A stretch of DNA of 64,000 nt from the NCBI GenBank assembly GCA_014529385.2, contig CM043971.1, positions 60,590,709 to 60,654,708 on the forward strand. Direction: 5' to 3'. The notes below the pieces were generated by a model. The model had not been told where the DNA came from, did no database searches, and saw nothing but the letters and a program-made list of their open reading frames with translations. This document shows, piece after piece, positions 46,933-58,020 of this stretch. The translations under genes were made by a program, and so were the position numbers. This stretch comes from Adiantum capillus-veneris (lineage: Eukaryota; Streptophyta; Polypodiopsida; Polypodiales; Pteridaceae). The stretch's first letter is position 1; the number at the start of each line of letters is the position of its first letter.

Positions 46933-46980
46933 CGGTTTTTTGTTTGCTCGGCAGTACTTGCTCGGGGATGGGGATTTCTC
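46933..46980 (-). repeat. MULE right terminal inverted repeat
   Basis: On the minus strand it begins GAGAAATCCCCATCCCCGAG and continues with CGAGCAA-type motifs. Followed by the 9-bp duplication. Confidence 0.75.
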
Positions 46981-46989
46981 CATTGACGC
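46981..46989. other. 9-bp target duplication (right) of the MULE
   Basis: CATTGACGC, same as 37024-37032. Confidence 0.93.
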
Positions 46990-47830
46990 CAAACATAGAC
47001 TTTTCCTTGACAAAGTAAGATTCACTTCCTCCAATCTAGACAAAATTTTATCACAATCATTTATGTGATTTACCACAAACTTGCGACATCCCTTGAGATC
47101 CAAAGCTTTATCTTTGTCACTTTCTTCACATCCTTTGATAGGCAAATCATCAATGAAAGGCATTTTGATTTGAGGAATAAAGTCACGTAAGAGATTATTC
47201 ATCCCATTCATCATATGTGCAACCGAGTTGGTTGCTCCCTGTGGCAAGGTACACATCCTTACCAAACCCAAAGGTGTCCTCATGGTTGTCAAGTCTTTGC
47301 TTTCGATTGGAAGATGAAATTGATCATACCCTGAGTAGAAATCCCCCATTGAGTAGATTGCCCTCCCTACAAACTCATCCACAAATTGGACCTGTACCTA
47401 CATTTCTAATTGTCACCTTGTTCATTGGTTGCATATCTTAGATGAAGCGTAGAGAACCATTCTTCTTTGAAACTATGAACCATTTGTTTGAGTATGCAGC
47501 ACAAGAAGGCTCCAAGATTCCCATTTTGATTTTCTCATTCAGTAGCTCTACTTACTTTGGCAAATGTGCCTTTGGAAACGGAATAGGCCGCAGATTCCAA
47601 GGCACATGAGGTATTGTGAAAATTACCATAGGAGCTACAAAAGAAGGATCAACACAACCTATGTCATGTGGATCAAATGCAAAAGCCTTACCATGCTTTG
47701 AAAGCATTTCTTTGAAGCACTTTGTCTCCTGCTGTGTTAGAGACTCCTTGCAACCAATTTGCAGCTCTTGAAAAGACTCCTTTGTGAAGGTATGCCCAAT
47801 CTTTTTAGGATTCCTCAAACTTGGTTGCAA
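46990..47830 (-). pseudogene. gypsy E reverse transcriptase
   Basis: Minus strand: FDPHDIGCVDP and WNLRPIPFPKA near 47600-47690 (RT entry), a stop-rich middle (KWFIVSKKNGSLRF near 47480), then DFYSGYDQFHLPIESKD, TPLGLVRMCTLPQGATNS and the catalytic FIDD at 47146-47157 (MPFIDDLPIKG). The palm ends in LSRLEEVNLTLSRKS where the MULE interrupts it, resuming at 37022. The YxDD-type motif is intact but the frame is not. Confidence 0.82.
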
Positions 47831-48454
47831 AGAAGTTTGCTCAATCTTTCCCTATTGTTGGGTGGTAAGGGTGAAGCTACTGGTTTCACCTTTTTTGCTA
47901 CACTCTTGTATTTAGTTTTGACATAAACTTCTGGGCCAAGTTTTTCATCTTCTTTGAAGGCTTCTATGACTTGATACATTTCCATAGAGCATATTTCCAC
48001 AACAATATTTTCAAGATGCAAACTAGACTCCAGTATAGCATCAAGCTCACCCATAGTATCTACAAAAAAACTTGCTTACACAAACCCAAAACATTTTCAG
48101 TAGGCCAATTTGCAGCTCTTAAAAAGACTCCTTTGTGAAGGTATGCCCAATATTTTTAAGATTCCTCAAACTTGGTTGCAAAGAAGTTTGCTCAATCTTT
48201 TCCCTATTGTTGGGTGGTAAGGGTGAAGCTACTCGTTTCACCTTTTTTTCTACACTCTTGTATTTAGTTTTGACATAAACTTCTGGGCCAAGTTTTTGAT
48301 CTTCTTTGAAGGCTTCTATGACTGGATACATTTCCATAGAGCATATTTCCACAACACTATTTTCAAGATGCAAACTAGACTCCAGTATAGCATCAAGCTC
48401 ACCCATAGTATCTACAAAAAAACTTGCTTACACAAACCCAAAACATTTTCAGTA
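47754..48454 (-). repeat. 351-bp tandem duplication within gypsy E pol
   Basis: Two adjacent copies (47754-48104 and 48105-48454) with few differences, both coding on the minus strand for a segment starting MGELDAILESSLHLEN. The junction lies in GTAGGCCAATTTGCAG. One copy lacks a single T in a CTTTTCCC run. It lies between protease and RT. Confidence 0.92.
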
Positions 48455-48647
48455 GGCTCTAGCAACCCACTCTCTTTCATGCCTATTTGTACATTATTTA
48501 CATGTTGCCTCTCACATATCTTCAAATCTTCAAGTTCTGTAAAACATACTCATCCATTCCTTGTTACCAAGGAGCCTATTGAGAAAGTTTCACCTATTAT
48601 TGGATCAGGCAAGACCCTTTTTCTTTTTGTACCACTGCAATCCCGCT

Positions 48648-49140
48648 TTACAATGGTACTTGGCCAAAACCCATCATTTCCTTATGGTCATGAAACTCTT
48701 TGTACATCTTTGGTAGAGGATGATCTCTTAGGTTGTCACAATTTCTTTCATGGTTTACACAAACTATGAGAAATTGGATAGCACGTTTATCCTGTTTGCT
48801 GCATATCCTAGCATATGCTGAACCATCGTCCATTACCTTTGTTTCCATTTGAACTCCCACAATGTAGGGATGTCCACGGATGAGATGATATGAAGATGTA
48901 TCCTGTACAAAGAAGTTTTGGTCAATCTTTACATCACCTATTGTCACCTTCACACCTGGACATGTTGCACACAATTCACCGGATGAATTGTTGACCACTT
49001 TTACCATCCAGCCATGATCTGTGTCCATCGGCCATTTGCACTTGTTGTAGAGACTCATTGACATTATGTTTATTTATGAACCATGGTCAATCAAGGCAAA
49101 AAATGGCTCTTCAAGATCACCTACCTTGACCAAAGTTTCT
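48648..49140 (-). pseudogene. gypsy E aspartic protease
   Basis: Minus strand reads EEPFFALIDHGS (catalytic Asp in DHGS), then TAA at 49074-49076 and INIMSMSLYNKCKW. The later part contains VQDTSSYHLIRGHPYI, matching the LGRPW-type region. Retropepsin in the usual place between gag and RT. Confidence 0.78.
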
Positions 49141-49305
49141 GTAGTAGCCCTTGCCAGTGACTTCATGAACAGTAGGTCCTAGGAATAGCTTCAACTTCTT
49201 TATCATCATTTGAGAAATGCACTTGCTTTACTCTCACACTAGATTGGTAGCATCCTACCACAGCTCCATCATCCTTCTTATTTTGCAACTACATCCCTTG
49301 TGTCT

Positions 49306-49689
49306 TCAAGGTTTCCCCTTCAACCTGTGGACAAGAACTTCAGCAAGAGTTTGCCTCTTCTTCTTGATGATGTCAATGATCTCCTCATGGAATTCACGCT
49401 TTGCAATGCCAAGAACTTCTCCTAGAGTAAACTCAATCTTTCTATTCAAGATCCTTTCCTCCAAGACTTTTTTTAAATCTGTAGCAACATCAATATCAGA
49501 TTGTAGTTTATAAGTTGGACCTTTTGTCTTACCTTTTGTTGGCTCTTTCTTCTTTCCTGCTGTAGACTCCTCCATGAGTACTTCAGGTGGAGATGCTCCT
49601 TGTGTCGGGGTTGTTTGGGAAGGTATTGAGTCACTTCTTCCCCCCACTTCTAGAATCTCTTTTTGATGGTCCTTCATTAGCATTCTCAT
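49306..49689 (-). pseudogene. gypsy E gag-protease linker
   Basis: Acidic/basic segment with YKLQSDIDVATDLKKVLEER and GEVLGIAKREFHEEIIDIIK. Open for 127 codons. Such a segment precedes the protease in some plant gypsy polyproteins; its role is unknown to me. Confidence 0.6.
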
Positions 49690-49715
49690 GTCTGCGCTTC
49701 TCTTCTACAATAGCC

Positions 49716-51008
49716 TCACTTTGTTGAAATTTTGTAATGTAGGCATGCACTGACATTGAGTCCATTGGATCGATCATTCCATCCTGTTTCTAGACGTATG
49801 CAATCACCTGCTTGATGTAGAATCTCTTTTGTAAGCTTTCCCTTTTTTGCTAAATGCATGACATTTGGCCAAATTTGACCATGATGGTCACTCACCTCTT
49901 CATCACTAAGATGCTCAATTTTTACTCCATAAGTAGCTTCCTCAACTGAAGAGGTGGCATGGTTAATTGCCATATCTTCAACTAACGTTTGCATTCCCCC
50001 CTTCCCAAAGTTAGTTCTCAAGGGTAGACCTGTCTGTCTTATGTGGATTTTACCATCCTTAAAAAAGACAATATCTTTTGTCAAAGCGTCACAATCCCTT
50101 CTTACATGGTCTGTACTATCACACCAAATACATCCATTAACAAAACCTTGTTTGGGCTGCTGTCTTTGCCTAGGAAGTGGTCCAGATGGTTGGCCTTTTT
50201 CTTCAAGCTTTGCAAGCTTCACCTTCAATTCACGCATTCCCTTCACAAGATCATCTAGCATAGACTCATCAAACTTAGGAGCTGTAAAAGTAGGCTTTAC
50301 CATTTTGTGAGAAGTTGAGGTTGAAGGACTTGTAGTGTTTACTACCATCTTGTCCCTTCTTTGCCATTTGGAAAGCAATGAGACAACACCTTCAAATTCA
50401 TTCCAATCAGTCTTTAGTCCTTGCTCAGCATCTTTATCTTCAAGAAGAAGCTCCAAATTTTCTTGAAACTCTTTATCTGTAGCTTGTAAGAAAAGATCTG
50501 TCTTCTCTGCATCTAGTGTGGCCCTTTCTGTCCTTGTGAGTTGTGCATAACACTGCTCCAATTTCCTAAGTAGCTATGTTATTGATAGTCCTTGCTTTGG
50601 CTTGACTACCCATTCTAAGAATGTCCTTTTGGTCACTCTCTCAGAGTTTTCCATGAAATATTCCTCCTTTAAAGCTACTTTGAGTTCTTCCCAATTTCTC
50701 CCATGCCCATCTTTAATTTCCCTAACACGTTCCCTAATTTCTAGAGCAACAACTAGCTCAACGATTTGAATCTTCTCACCTTCTAACACACGATGTAGCT
50801 CCATCTCCTTCACATACTCGCATAAGTACTTGGTTACATCTTTGCCATTGAACTGATCCATTCTGTTGACGACCACTATAGCCTTAGTTTCTGAAATCTC
50901 CCTTCTTTCAGTGGCATGTTGTTGTTGTCTGAACGTTGCAAATGCTTGAAACATTTGCATTGTTGATGGGTCAAATTGCATATCGTGTCGCTCAACATGA
51001 TCACCCAT
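49716..51008 (-). pseudogene. gypsy E gag
   Basis: Start at ATG 51008 (MGDHVERHDMQFDPSTMQMF), 37 bases inside the primer site. Capsid-like region (FNGKDVTKYLCEYVKEMELH; NWEELKVALKEEYF), TAG at 50574-50576, then a continuing frame (TERATLDAEKTDLFLQATD) and one zinc knuckle (CIWCDSTDHVRRDC, about 50088-50129) with C-x2-C-x4-H-x4-C spacing. Apart from the single stop the 430-codon frame is open. Confidence 0.85.
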
Positions 51009-51040
51009 GGTTACCCAAAAACTCTCACCCTGGAAGATTT

Positions 51041-51056
51041 CGCATCGAGTTCACCA
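51041..51056 (-). other. putative primer binding site of gypsy E
   Basis: On the minus strand, six bases after the LTR end, TGGTGAACTCGATGCG. The TGG start fits a tRNA CCA end. Similar to the site in gypsy D. Confidence 0.65.
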
Positions 51057-52712
51057 AAAATATGTCAAGGAATTTGCGGTCTTGCTAGGAAAGCGCCGGG
51101 CTTTGGCTGTGAGAGTTTGTGAGAGAACTCTAAAAAAATATATGAAGGAGTTAAACCATAGATGCCATGAAGTCTAGGATTTGGAAGGAAGTGCAATCAA
51201 AGAAGACCCACTCTTTCTTCCTTGAGCTCACACACTCAAAGAAAGAACACATAAGAGAATATCAAAACAACACAAAGATAAAAAGATCAAGTCTATGGTC
51301 ATATTGTACATGGGTAATGTGAAAGGGTTAATAGATGAGTTAATGGTGTTCAATCTTTGCCGACCAAATAGGCTAGGAATTGGTCGTTGGAATTGTAGTT
51401 TTGTGCTTACAATAATATACATGTTTTGTCTAGTGATTGGGATGAATTGTGTGTACAAATCCACTTGGTTCATAGCAAGATAGCTACACTTATGTCAAAA
51501 GAAAAGTTAGAGTATACAAGAGGTAGTATGATGGGATCCGGTGAAAGAAGTATTTCATTGAGTCTTTTTGAGCCAAAGAGAAACACTATACGTTGTTAAA
51601 AGTGTATTTTACGGCTAATCCATATGTTAATTCTAATAGATCACAAAGAGTGGAAGAGTGGTATGTGAGAAATGTAGATATGAGAGAAGTGAAGAGATGA
51701 GAAGTTTTCCTCCCAAGCCCTATTCTTGCCCGTAGGCAATAAGGATACTGCAGGGAGAGATGTACCTGTAGCAAGGAGGACCTATAATCTATAGAAAGAT
51801 TGAATTTCTAGAGTGAGAGATAGGTTTGGTTAGAGAGGGAGATGGAATTAGATATATATGTTGGATTAGAGATATAAGGTGGGATTAGAGTGAAAAAGAA
51901 AACAACAAGAAACCAACAAAATATCAAAGTAAAACACATCTTACTTGACAAACTCTTTGGGAGTTGTTCACCATTATCATTGAGAGAGAAGAAGAGGATA
52001 GACTTCAACTTTGATTGATGCACCGAGTTCAACACCTTCTTTGATTATAGTTGATCTTCCAAGGATAGCCTACAAGTATGGCTACTTCTCCTCTAGGAGC
52101 AAGTGTAGGCTTAGGCTTATGTTAATGGCTAAGTGCAACTAGGCAACGATCCTCTTACTCACTCATGGATCATCTCATGAATTACTTGAATGGTTTTTAC
52201 GGAAGAAGAGGTCCCCTTTTACTAGTGAAGGGAATCCCCAAGGGTTTACACAAGAAGAGAAGAGCCATTGTGAACAGAAACTAGCAAAGTTTAAAATGAG
52301 TTATCCCTGGATGATGTGAGGAGACTGAGGTCTAGTATGTTGATCAGATCTCCTCAACCGTGGCTCTAAATTAAAAAGTAAAAATCTGGGCAAAAAATTC
52401 AGCTCATTAGCTACGACTTTCATTTTAGATACTTTTTCCAATTTGGATTGGAACCTTGTGTAAAAAAATCATCAAAATATGGTACAATTTTGGCAGCAAA
52501 AGTCTTCATGTGGTCCCCTTAGCTTAGAATTTTGTTTGATTCCAATGGACACCTCATGCCATATGAAAGCATTACATTGCTCCTTGACAAAGTTTTATAA
52601 TCATGCTTGAAATAATGCATTAAAATAGTTGTATCTTTGAAAATCATGCCACCTAGTGTCCCACTAGGATTTGATTCCTTTCTAGTAGCTATTAAAAAGA
52701 AATATACATAGA

Positions 52713-52732
52713 ATATATATATATATATATAT
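52713..52732. repeat. (AT)n microsatellite
   Basis: Ten AT units within the LTR; absent from the partner LTR. Confidence 0.95.
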
Positions 52733-53045
52733 TGAAAGTTACCCTAGATATAGTATCTAGCTAGGGTGTGAGATAATAATGAGATAGTAGAAAGAAAGAA
52801 TCCATGCATTTTGCCCGAGTTTAAAGAGGTGGAGCTATTGACGCTTTTCCCATAGTACTTTTTAACAGTAAAGTAGGATTATGTTACCCTTAAGACACTA
52901 CAAAAAAAAATGTGTCATCGATGCAGATATCGACGCACTGTGTTGCTATGTGCGTCGATATCCGCGTCCTTGTGAACCTGTCTCTATTTGCGACGCAGAT
53001 ATAGATGCATATAGCGACGCACATAGCGAAGCAGATAGCGACGAC

Positions 53046-53716
53046 CATAACATAAAATTTTAATCTTGGGCAGAGGGCAGGTAGCTTGGCCTGTGCCCAG
53101 TTAAAAGATGGACATAGTCACAGCCAGACTTCCTGCCCTTTGCCCAAGAAAGCGAGCAGCACCAAAATCAACCATGCTCCCACGCGCAGAAATTTCGGCA
53201 GAGTTCCCTTTATTTTTACATAAACTTTAAAAAAAAAACCATATCATGTATACGCCTCCTACATGCTATCCATGTAGGATCTCACATGAGATTTAAGGCC
53301 AATGAAAGACAAGTACCGTACCAACTGAAAAGCATAACCATAACGAACCATAACCATAAACAAAATTAACAATAACCATAAGCATAACCAGAAAGTTAAA
53401 CATAACCATTAACAAAACCTGAACCATAACTATGTCTATACAAGAATAGGAGAAATAACCATGTCTATACAATGACAATGACAATAATCATAACCATAAG
53501 GGAAACAATAACTGTCTGAACAATAATTGTCTGTACAAAAAAGAGACATAGAAGCATGTCTGTGTCTCAAAAAGCATATATATGAAATCCGGTCCACTAA
53601 TGACTAGGCGTTGCAACCTGCACATAGGACAACTCACAAAATTAGTATGGATATTACTTCACACATACTTACTTAATTAAATCAAATCACACATATTAAC
53701 GTCTCACCTCAAGCGA
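53046..53716. other. CACTA interior, non-coding
   Basis: AT-rich, with a run of degenerate CATAACCATAA words at 53330-53500. No gene. Confidence 0.5.
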
Positions 53717-54430
53717 TCAGCGAGACTGTAAGGCCTCCCAGTCTACAGGCTCTCCTGAAGCTTCAAGATCATTCAGTACTTCATAGATACCTCTGCGATA
53801 TCCATCTGACTTCTCCTGGCGTGACGGAGCTCGATGCATCGTAAGTTTTGTTTGGCCAGCTGCATTGGTGAAAGGCCATAGCTCTGGCATCTTTCCAACT
53901 GACTGCAAATCATTTCGTGAAGCTCGATTGTCTTTCATTCCCATGATTGTCTTCTAGAGGAGCTCTCCCCCATTCTTGAATATATGCATTGGATCCAGCA
54001 AATGGTTAATTAGTAGATCACCTCAGTACGACAACGTATGGAGAATGGACAAACTTTTCATTCCTGGAACAGGTTGCCCCTCATGTTGCTCCCATCGGCG
54101 ACACCACTCTTGTACATGCAGAGGACGACATTCGACGCAACCAAGTTGACCTTCGCGCAAGTGATGGCCATCTGGAAGATAACAATGGTGGCCTTGATAA
54201 ATTGTCTTTCGAAGAGAGGCATAATAGCGCACATCCAAAAATTGCCCGCAAATTGGACATGCATTGTATCCCGAAGTTGTTAGCCCTGCATATATTAAAG
54301 CATGAATCAGGCCAAGGCAAAGGGCTTGCGAATAGGGAGAATTTTGTAAATCAATAACCATTACCAGAAGCTTCTCCATATCCTGGCCAATCATGCATAG
54401 TCCACATAAGAAGTCCATGGATCCTTGCAT
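53717..54430 (-). pseudogene. CACTA transposase, C-terminal fragment
   Basis: Minus strand: SGYNACPICGQFLDVRYYAS, GHHCYLPDGHHLREGQLGC, then after a break GMKDNRASRNDLQSVGKMPE. This is the tnp2 continuation seen in EnSpm proteins (Cys-rich segment, then a KD.R.D-type segment). It ends early at 53717, so the usual downstream domain is missing. Confidence 0.75.
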
Positions 54431-55019
54431 ACTGTTGTCCTACTGGTTCAACCACATCTGCTATGTCAATCCCATGCCATAACTCCTGGAGCTCATCAAC
54501 TAGTGGAGCTAGATAAACATCCATGTTTTTTGCCTTGAACTTACCAGGTACAATCAAGCTTAGTATCAAATGACCCTTCTTGATGGCAAGCCACAGCGGG
54601 AGGTTGTAATTGATAAGGCACACAGGCCAAGTGCTCCATGATGAGCTTCTCAAGCCAAATGGATTGACTCCATCCATTGCCATGCCCAAACGCAAATTGC
54701 GTGGTTCACTCTTAAAATGTGGCCAGGTATCTTCAATGTACCTCCAAGCCTTTGAATCAGTGGGCACCCTAAATGTTGCGTCAGTGGATCTATTCGTAGA
54801 ATGCCACCGCATCAATTTTGCAATGGAACCACAATGAAACATGCTTTTTATCCTAGGAATAATAGGGAAATGCCGCAACACTTTAGCTGGCACTGTCTCA
54901 CCAACTGCATCTTTTTTGTAGTGCATTGCTCCGCACTTAGGACACGATAGACAATCTGCGAATTCATTGCGAAAAAGAATGCAATCATTTGGACATGCAT
55001 GAATCTTGTTGTAGTCCAA
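54351..55019 (-). pseudogene. CACTA tnp2 transposase core
   Basis: About 220 open codons: HACPNDCILFRNEFADCLSC, VLRHFPIIPRIKSMF, NLRLGMAMDGVNPFG, SSWSTWPVCLINYNLPLWL and LSLIVPGKFKAKNMDVYLAP. These are diagnostic of the EnSpm tnp2 family. It acts on the CACTA ends. It continues from 55122-55700 across an interrupted junction. Confidence 0.93.
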
Positions 55020-55121
55020 GCCAACTGAGGTCAGAATTTGCTTTCATGCGTCTGGCCTGGAGGGGGGCATTTCATTGCCAGCCGGGAGAAGTTGCTCCCG
55101 CAATAACCTGTTTAAGCCACA

Positions 55122-55700
55122 TTAAATTAAAAATCTCTCCGAGCACATCACCGTTGCAATCGGAAAATCTCTTTTGTAAATTACGTACCTAAACAAAGCA
55201 GTGACACTTGCATCTGACCACCCGTACACTGACTGAAGATTCAAAAACGCCAGACAAGTACGAAGCACAGATATTTTGGCGCCTTCATAGATTGGTTGAC
55301 ATGCCAACTTCCTCAACATGTCTTCAAGAGATAGGTGCACGGCTTCTGGTGCTGCCTCGTTCGCGTTTTCCTCGCTTGTCTGGAAGAAGGCATCCAGCAT
55401 CTCCTCCATGCCGTTGTCTTCTGTATGTAAGCCCTTTTCTGCTTCCATCCGTGGCTCTATATTGGTCGGACCTTCACGCATAATCTTTTTTCTCTCTCTC
55501 TCAGATGTAGGTGCTATGTCGCAAAAATCAATGCCCGTTCCGTAGAAGTCGTATCGCAGATTCTGTATGGTTTCTCTAGCAAACTCTCCATACTTGTGCA
55601 CATGCTCATTACATATCCTACGCTTGCGCAGGATTTGATACTTGCAGAGCGTGCACGAGCATGCAATCTTTTCCTCCATGTTAGTTGATGACGTTGCCAT
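55122..55700 (-). pseudogene. CACTA transposase N-terminal part
   Basis: Open 192 codons. Starts MATSSTNMEEKIACSCTLCK (Cys pattern of the transposase-associated domain) with RICNEHVHKYGEF. The end (LEDMLRKLACQPIYEGAKIS; LQSVYGWSDASV) leads to tnp2. A frame break and stops separate it from 55019. Confidence 0.85.
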
Positions 55701-55726
55701 CTACAATGATTATGAATGTTGTTTTA

Positions 55727-55743
55727 ATATATATATATATATA
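55727..55743. repeat. (AT)n microsatellite
   Basis: About eight AT units upstream of the transposase start. Confidence 0.9.
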
Positions 55744-55979
55744 CTCCTCACAATGTAAACTACCTCGCATTCTCTAGTCTTGCCCAATCTCTGTACACCT
55801 CGGTCCAGAGGTGTACGGAGATCAGGACCACCGGGTCAAAATCTCGCCTTTATTGGTCAAATCCTATATGGGTAGACACATACGTGCACTCCGAGGTGTA
55901 CATGGCAATGCATGTAGTAGGCAAAACCCCTTTGCCTCTTTTCGTTCCATAGTTTCTTCTCTATCTACGTACCCTATCT

Positions 55980-56123
55980 CTCGTTCTTTCTCTCTCGATC
56001 TCGCTCTCGCTATCTCTCTTTCTCTCTCTCTCTCTCTCTCGATCTTGCTCTCGCTAGCTATCTCTCTTTCTCTCTCTATTTCCCTATTTTCCTATCTCTC
56101 TCTCTGTCTCGCTCTCCACTTTC

Positions 56124-56189
<66 letters not shown>

Positions 56190-56217
56190 CTCTCTTTCTC
56201 TATCTCTCTATTTCCTA

Positions 56218-56255
<38 letters not shown>

Positions 56256-56265
56256 GCTCTCTACT

Positions 56266-56312
<47 letters not shown>

Positions 56313-56330
56313 CCCTATCTCTCTACTGAT
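55980..56330. repeat. (TC)n-rich low-complexity block
   Basis: Mostly TC dinucleotides with short interruptions and a (TA)n run at about 56158-56188. Open frames here are artefacts of the repeat. Confidence 0.9.
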
Positions 56331-56755
56331 CGAACAAGGGACTGAGCTAGGGAGATCTAGACGCCCACAACTGTGGAGGACTACACAACATCGATAGAGG
56401 CTGCATCAGAGAATCTAGCTAGGTCACTTAGGCTCGACATGCACAACGCCCGATCAGACTACTGACCATGGAGGAGATTGATGAGATCCGCTAGCGACAG
56501 ATGCTGGATCTCCTGTGATCTACCTATCCCAGCTAGCTGGTTTAGCCGTTTAGTCTACACCTAGCAGTTTAGGATTCCATAATATTTTATTTTGTCATCT
56601 TCTTACTCTGACTTTGTATCAGATCCATCACATTGTAACTTTCTTGTCTCATGTCTCATAGGTCACTTTGGCCTTTCGAAGACGTTAATATAACATTTCA
56701 TTTCATTTCTCTCTTTAATTTTTTTTCTTTAATTTTAATTTCCTAAGCATACATT

Positions 56756-56758
<3 letters not shown>

Positions 56759-56807
<49 letters not shown>

Positions 56808-56820
56808 TACACACACACAC

Positions 56821-56868
<48 letters not shown>

Positions 56869-57030
56869 TACACACACACACACACGGCTCTCTCTCTCTC
56901 TCTCTATTTCCTACACACACACACACACACACACACCTCTCTCTCTCTCTCTCTCTTTTCTACACACACACACACACACCGCTCTCTCTCTTTCCTACAC
57001 ACACACACATGCACACACACACACACACAC

Positions 57031-57100
<70 letters not shown>

Positions 57101-57138
57101 TACACACACACACACACGATGTAGAGAGAGAGAGAGGG
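56759..57138. repeat. alternating (TC)n and (AC)n microsatellite array
   Basis: At least five blocks of (TC)n followed by TTTCCTACACACAC-type (AC)n, forming a higher-order tandem pattern, ending with (AG)n at 57121-57136. Confidence 0.92.
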
Positions 57139-57599
57139 AGGGGTTGGGGGGGGCAGAGATGGACATAATACCTGCGCAGCAGGTTTCGGCCAAGATCTGA
57201 GTAGGCCAAAATGGCCCTTGCGCGTGGGTTTCGCTTTTTTCCCCCAAATTTTTTTGCATCGCTATACGAGTGGATATATGCATGGATATACGCATCACTA
57301 TATGCGTGGATATACGCGTGGAAATAAAGCCTTTCCACGCATATATCGATGCACACTACGATGTGTATAGCGACGCACGCTAATGACGTCAATATACACG
57401 TGGAAAAGCATGGCCGTCGATATATACGCATCGATATCTTCATGTAGTGTTGTAGTGAGATAAATAATAGGATGAGATAGAAAGATTATTATTATACTTA
57501 GATATGCATAAGTATATTATAATAAATATAATTATGTATCTAAAAAATTTCTAGATCTTGTGGCATGTGTTCCCACTATGTACGTGTCACAACACGACA

Positions 57600-58020
57600 A
57601 CACATCAAAGAAATTTTAGGTTCATTGCGGCTTGCATAAAGACCTGCTAGAATATCCCAAGCCTGTTTTGCAGATTTTGTTGAATGAATGTGAGGAGTAA
57701 TGGTGCACTTCAGAGAAAACGCAATCAACACATGAGCCTGCGCATCCTTTACATCCCAACGAGCTTGTTTTATCATAGGAAAAACAACTCTAATAGCAGC
57801 AATTCTTGCAGCAAGACCTACAACATCGTCAACATTCCTTACATCCTCAGAATTAGGACGTACATCAATACCCTGCACAATAATCCAAATGCCCTTTGAC
57901 ACAAGAACATGTTGCATCATATAAGCCCACATAGGGTAACTGTCCCCATCCAACATGTCCTCAACAGCAAACATCTTGAACACATCTGTGTTGTTGTCAA
58001 CCATGGTAGATGCTGCACTT
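57600..58020 (-). pseudogene. copia C, piece 1: gag N-terminus
   Basis: The minus strand from about 58004 (ATG, MVDNNTDVFKMFAVEDMLDG) is open to the junction at 57600: VQGIDVRPNSEDVRNVDDVV, WDVKDAQAHVLIAF, WDILAGLYASRNEPKIS. It aligns with copia B gag at 26637-27030 and continues at 31648. It keeps CAG (Gln) where copia B has TAG. Upstream of the ATG is the leader to the primer site. Confidence 0.88.

Larger units (their letters stand above)
37033..46980 (+). mobile_element. Mutator-like element with transposase and DNA methyltransferase-like gene
   Basis: 9948 bp, flanked by the perfect 9-bp duplication CATTGACGC, the size typical of Mutator elements. The ends form an imperfect inverted repeat: GAG...CCCGAGCAAG at both ends (16 of 24 terminal positions agree by eye), followed by further CGAGCAA motifs. 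Contents left to right: 257-bp satellite, DNA methyltransferase-like gene (-), a repeat-rich spacer, transposase gene (+). The genes are divergent. Both are broken, so this copy is inactive. Nothing marks a second nested insertion, although the satellite could have expanded after insertion. Confidence 0.88.
52898..57457 (-). mobile_element. CACTA (EnSpm) transposon
   Basis: 4560 bp, with termini CACTACAAAAAA on the left and, inverted, CACTACAACACTAC on the right, flanked by the 3-bp duplication AGA (52895-52897 and 57458-57460). Both subterminal regions (52915-53045 and 57250-57440) are packed with words such as ATATCGACGCA and ATAGCGACGCA, likely transposase binding sites. A partial tnp2 transposase is on the minus strand. 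The length is short for an autonomous member, so the coding part is partly deleted. Confidence 0.93.
31649..57599 (-). mobile_element. Ty3/gypsy retrotransposon E, expanded to 26 kb by nested insertions
   Basis: Two LTRs (31649-33653 and 51063-57599, the latter split by a CACTA element) share the start TGTC(G/A)AG(T/G)AATTTGCGG and the end CACGACA, and are roughly 85-90 percent alike by eye. Primer site, gag, protease, RT, RNase H and integrase run on the minus strand in gypsy order. The flanks are copia C gag; they show an imperfect duplication, ACGC at 31645-31648 and ACAC at 57600-57603, consistent with CpG decay. Without insertions it would be about 10 kb. Confidence 0.9.
51063..57599 (-). 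repeat. 5' LTR of gypsy E, split by a CACTA element
   Basis: 51063-52897 and 57458-57599 together match 31649-33653. The right end CACGACA abuts copia C. Confidence 0.9.

Noticed and set aside
55811..57443. Long open frames over the (TC)n and (AC)n blocks (Leu/Ser- or Arg/Glu-repeat proteins).
   Set aside because: They are translations of microsatellites and occur in several frames on both strands.
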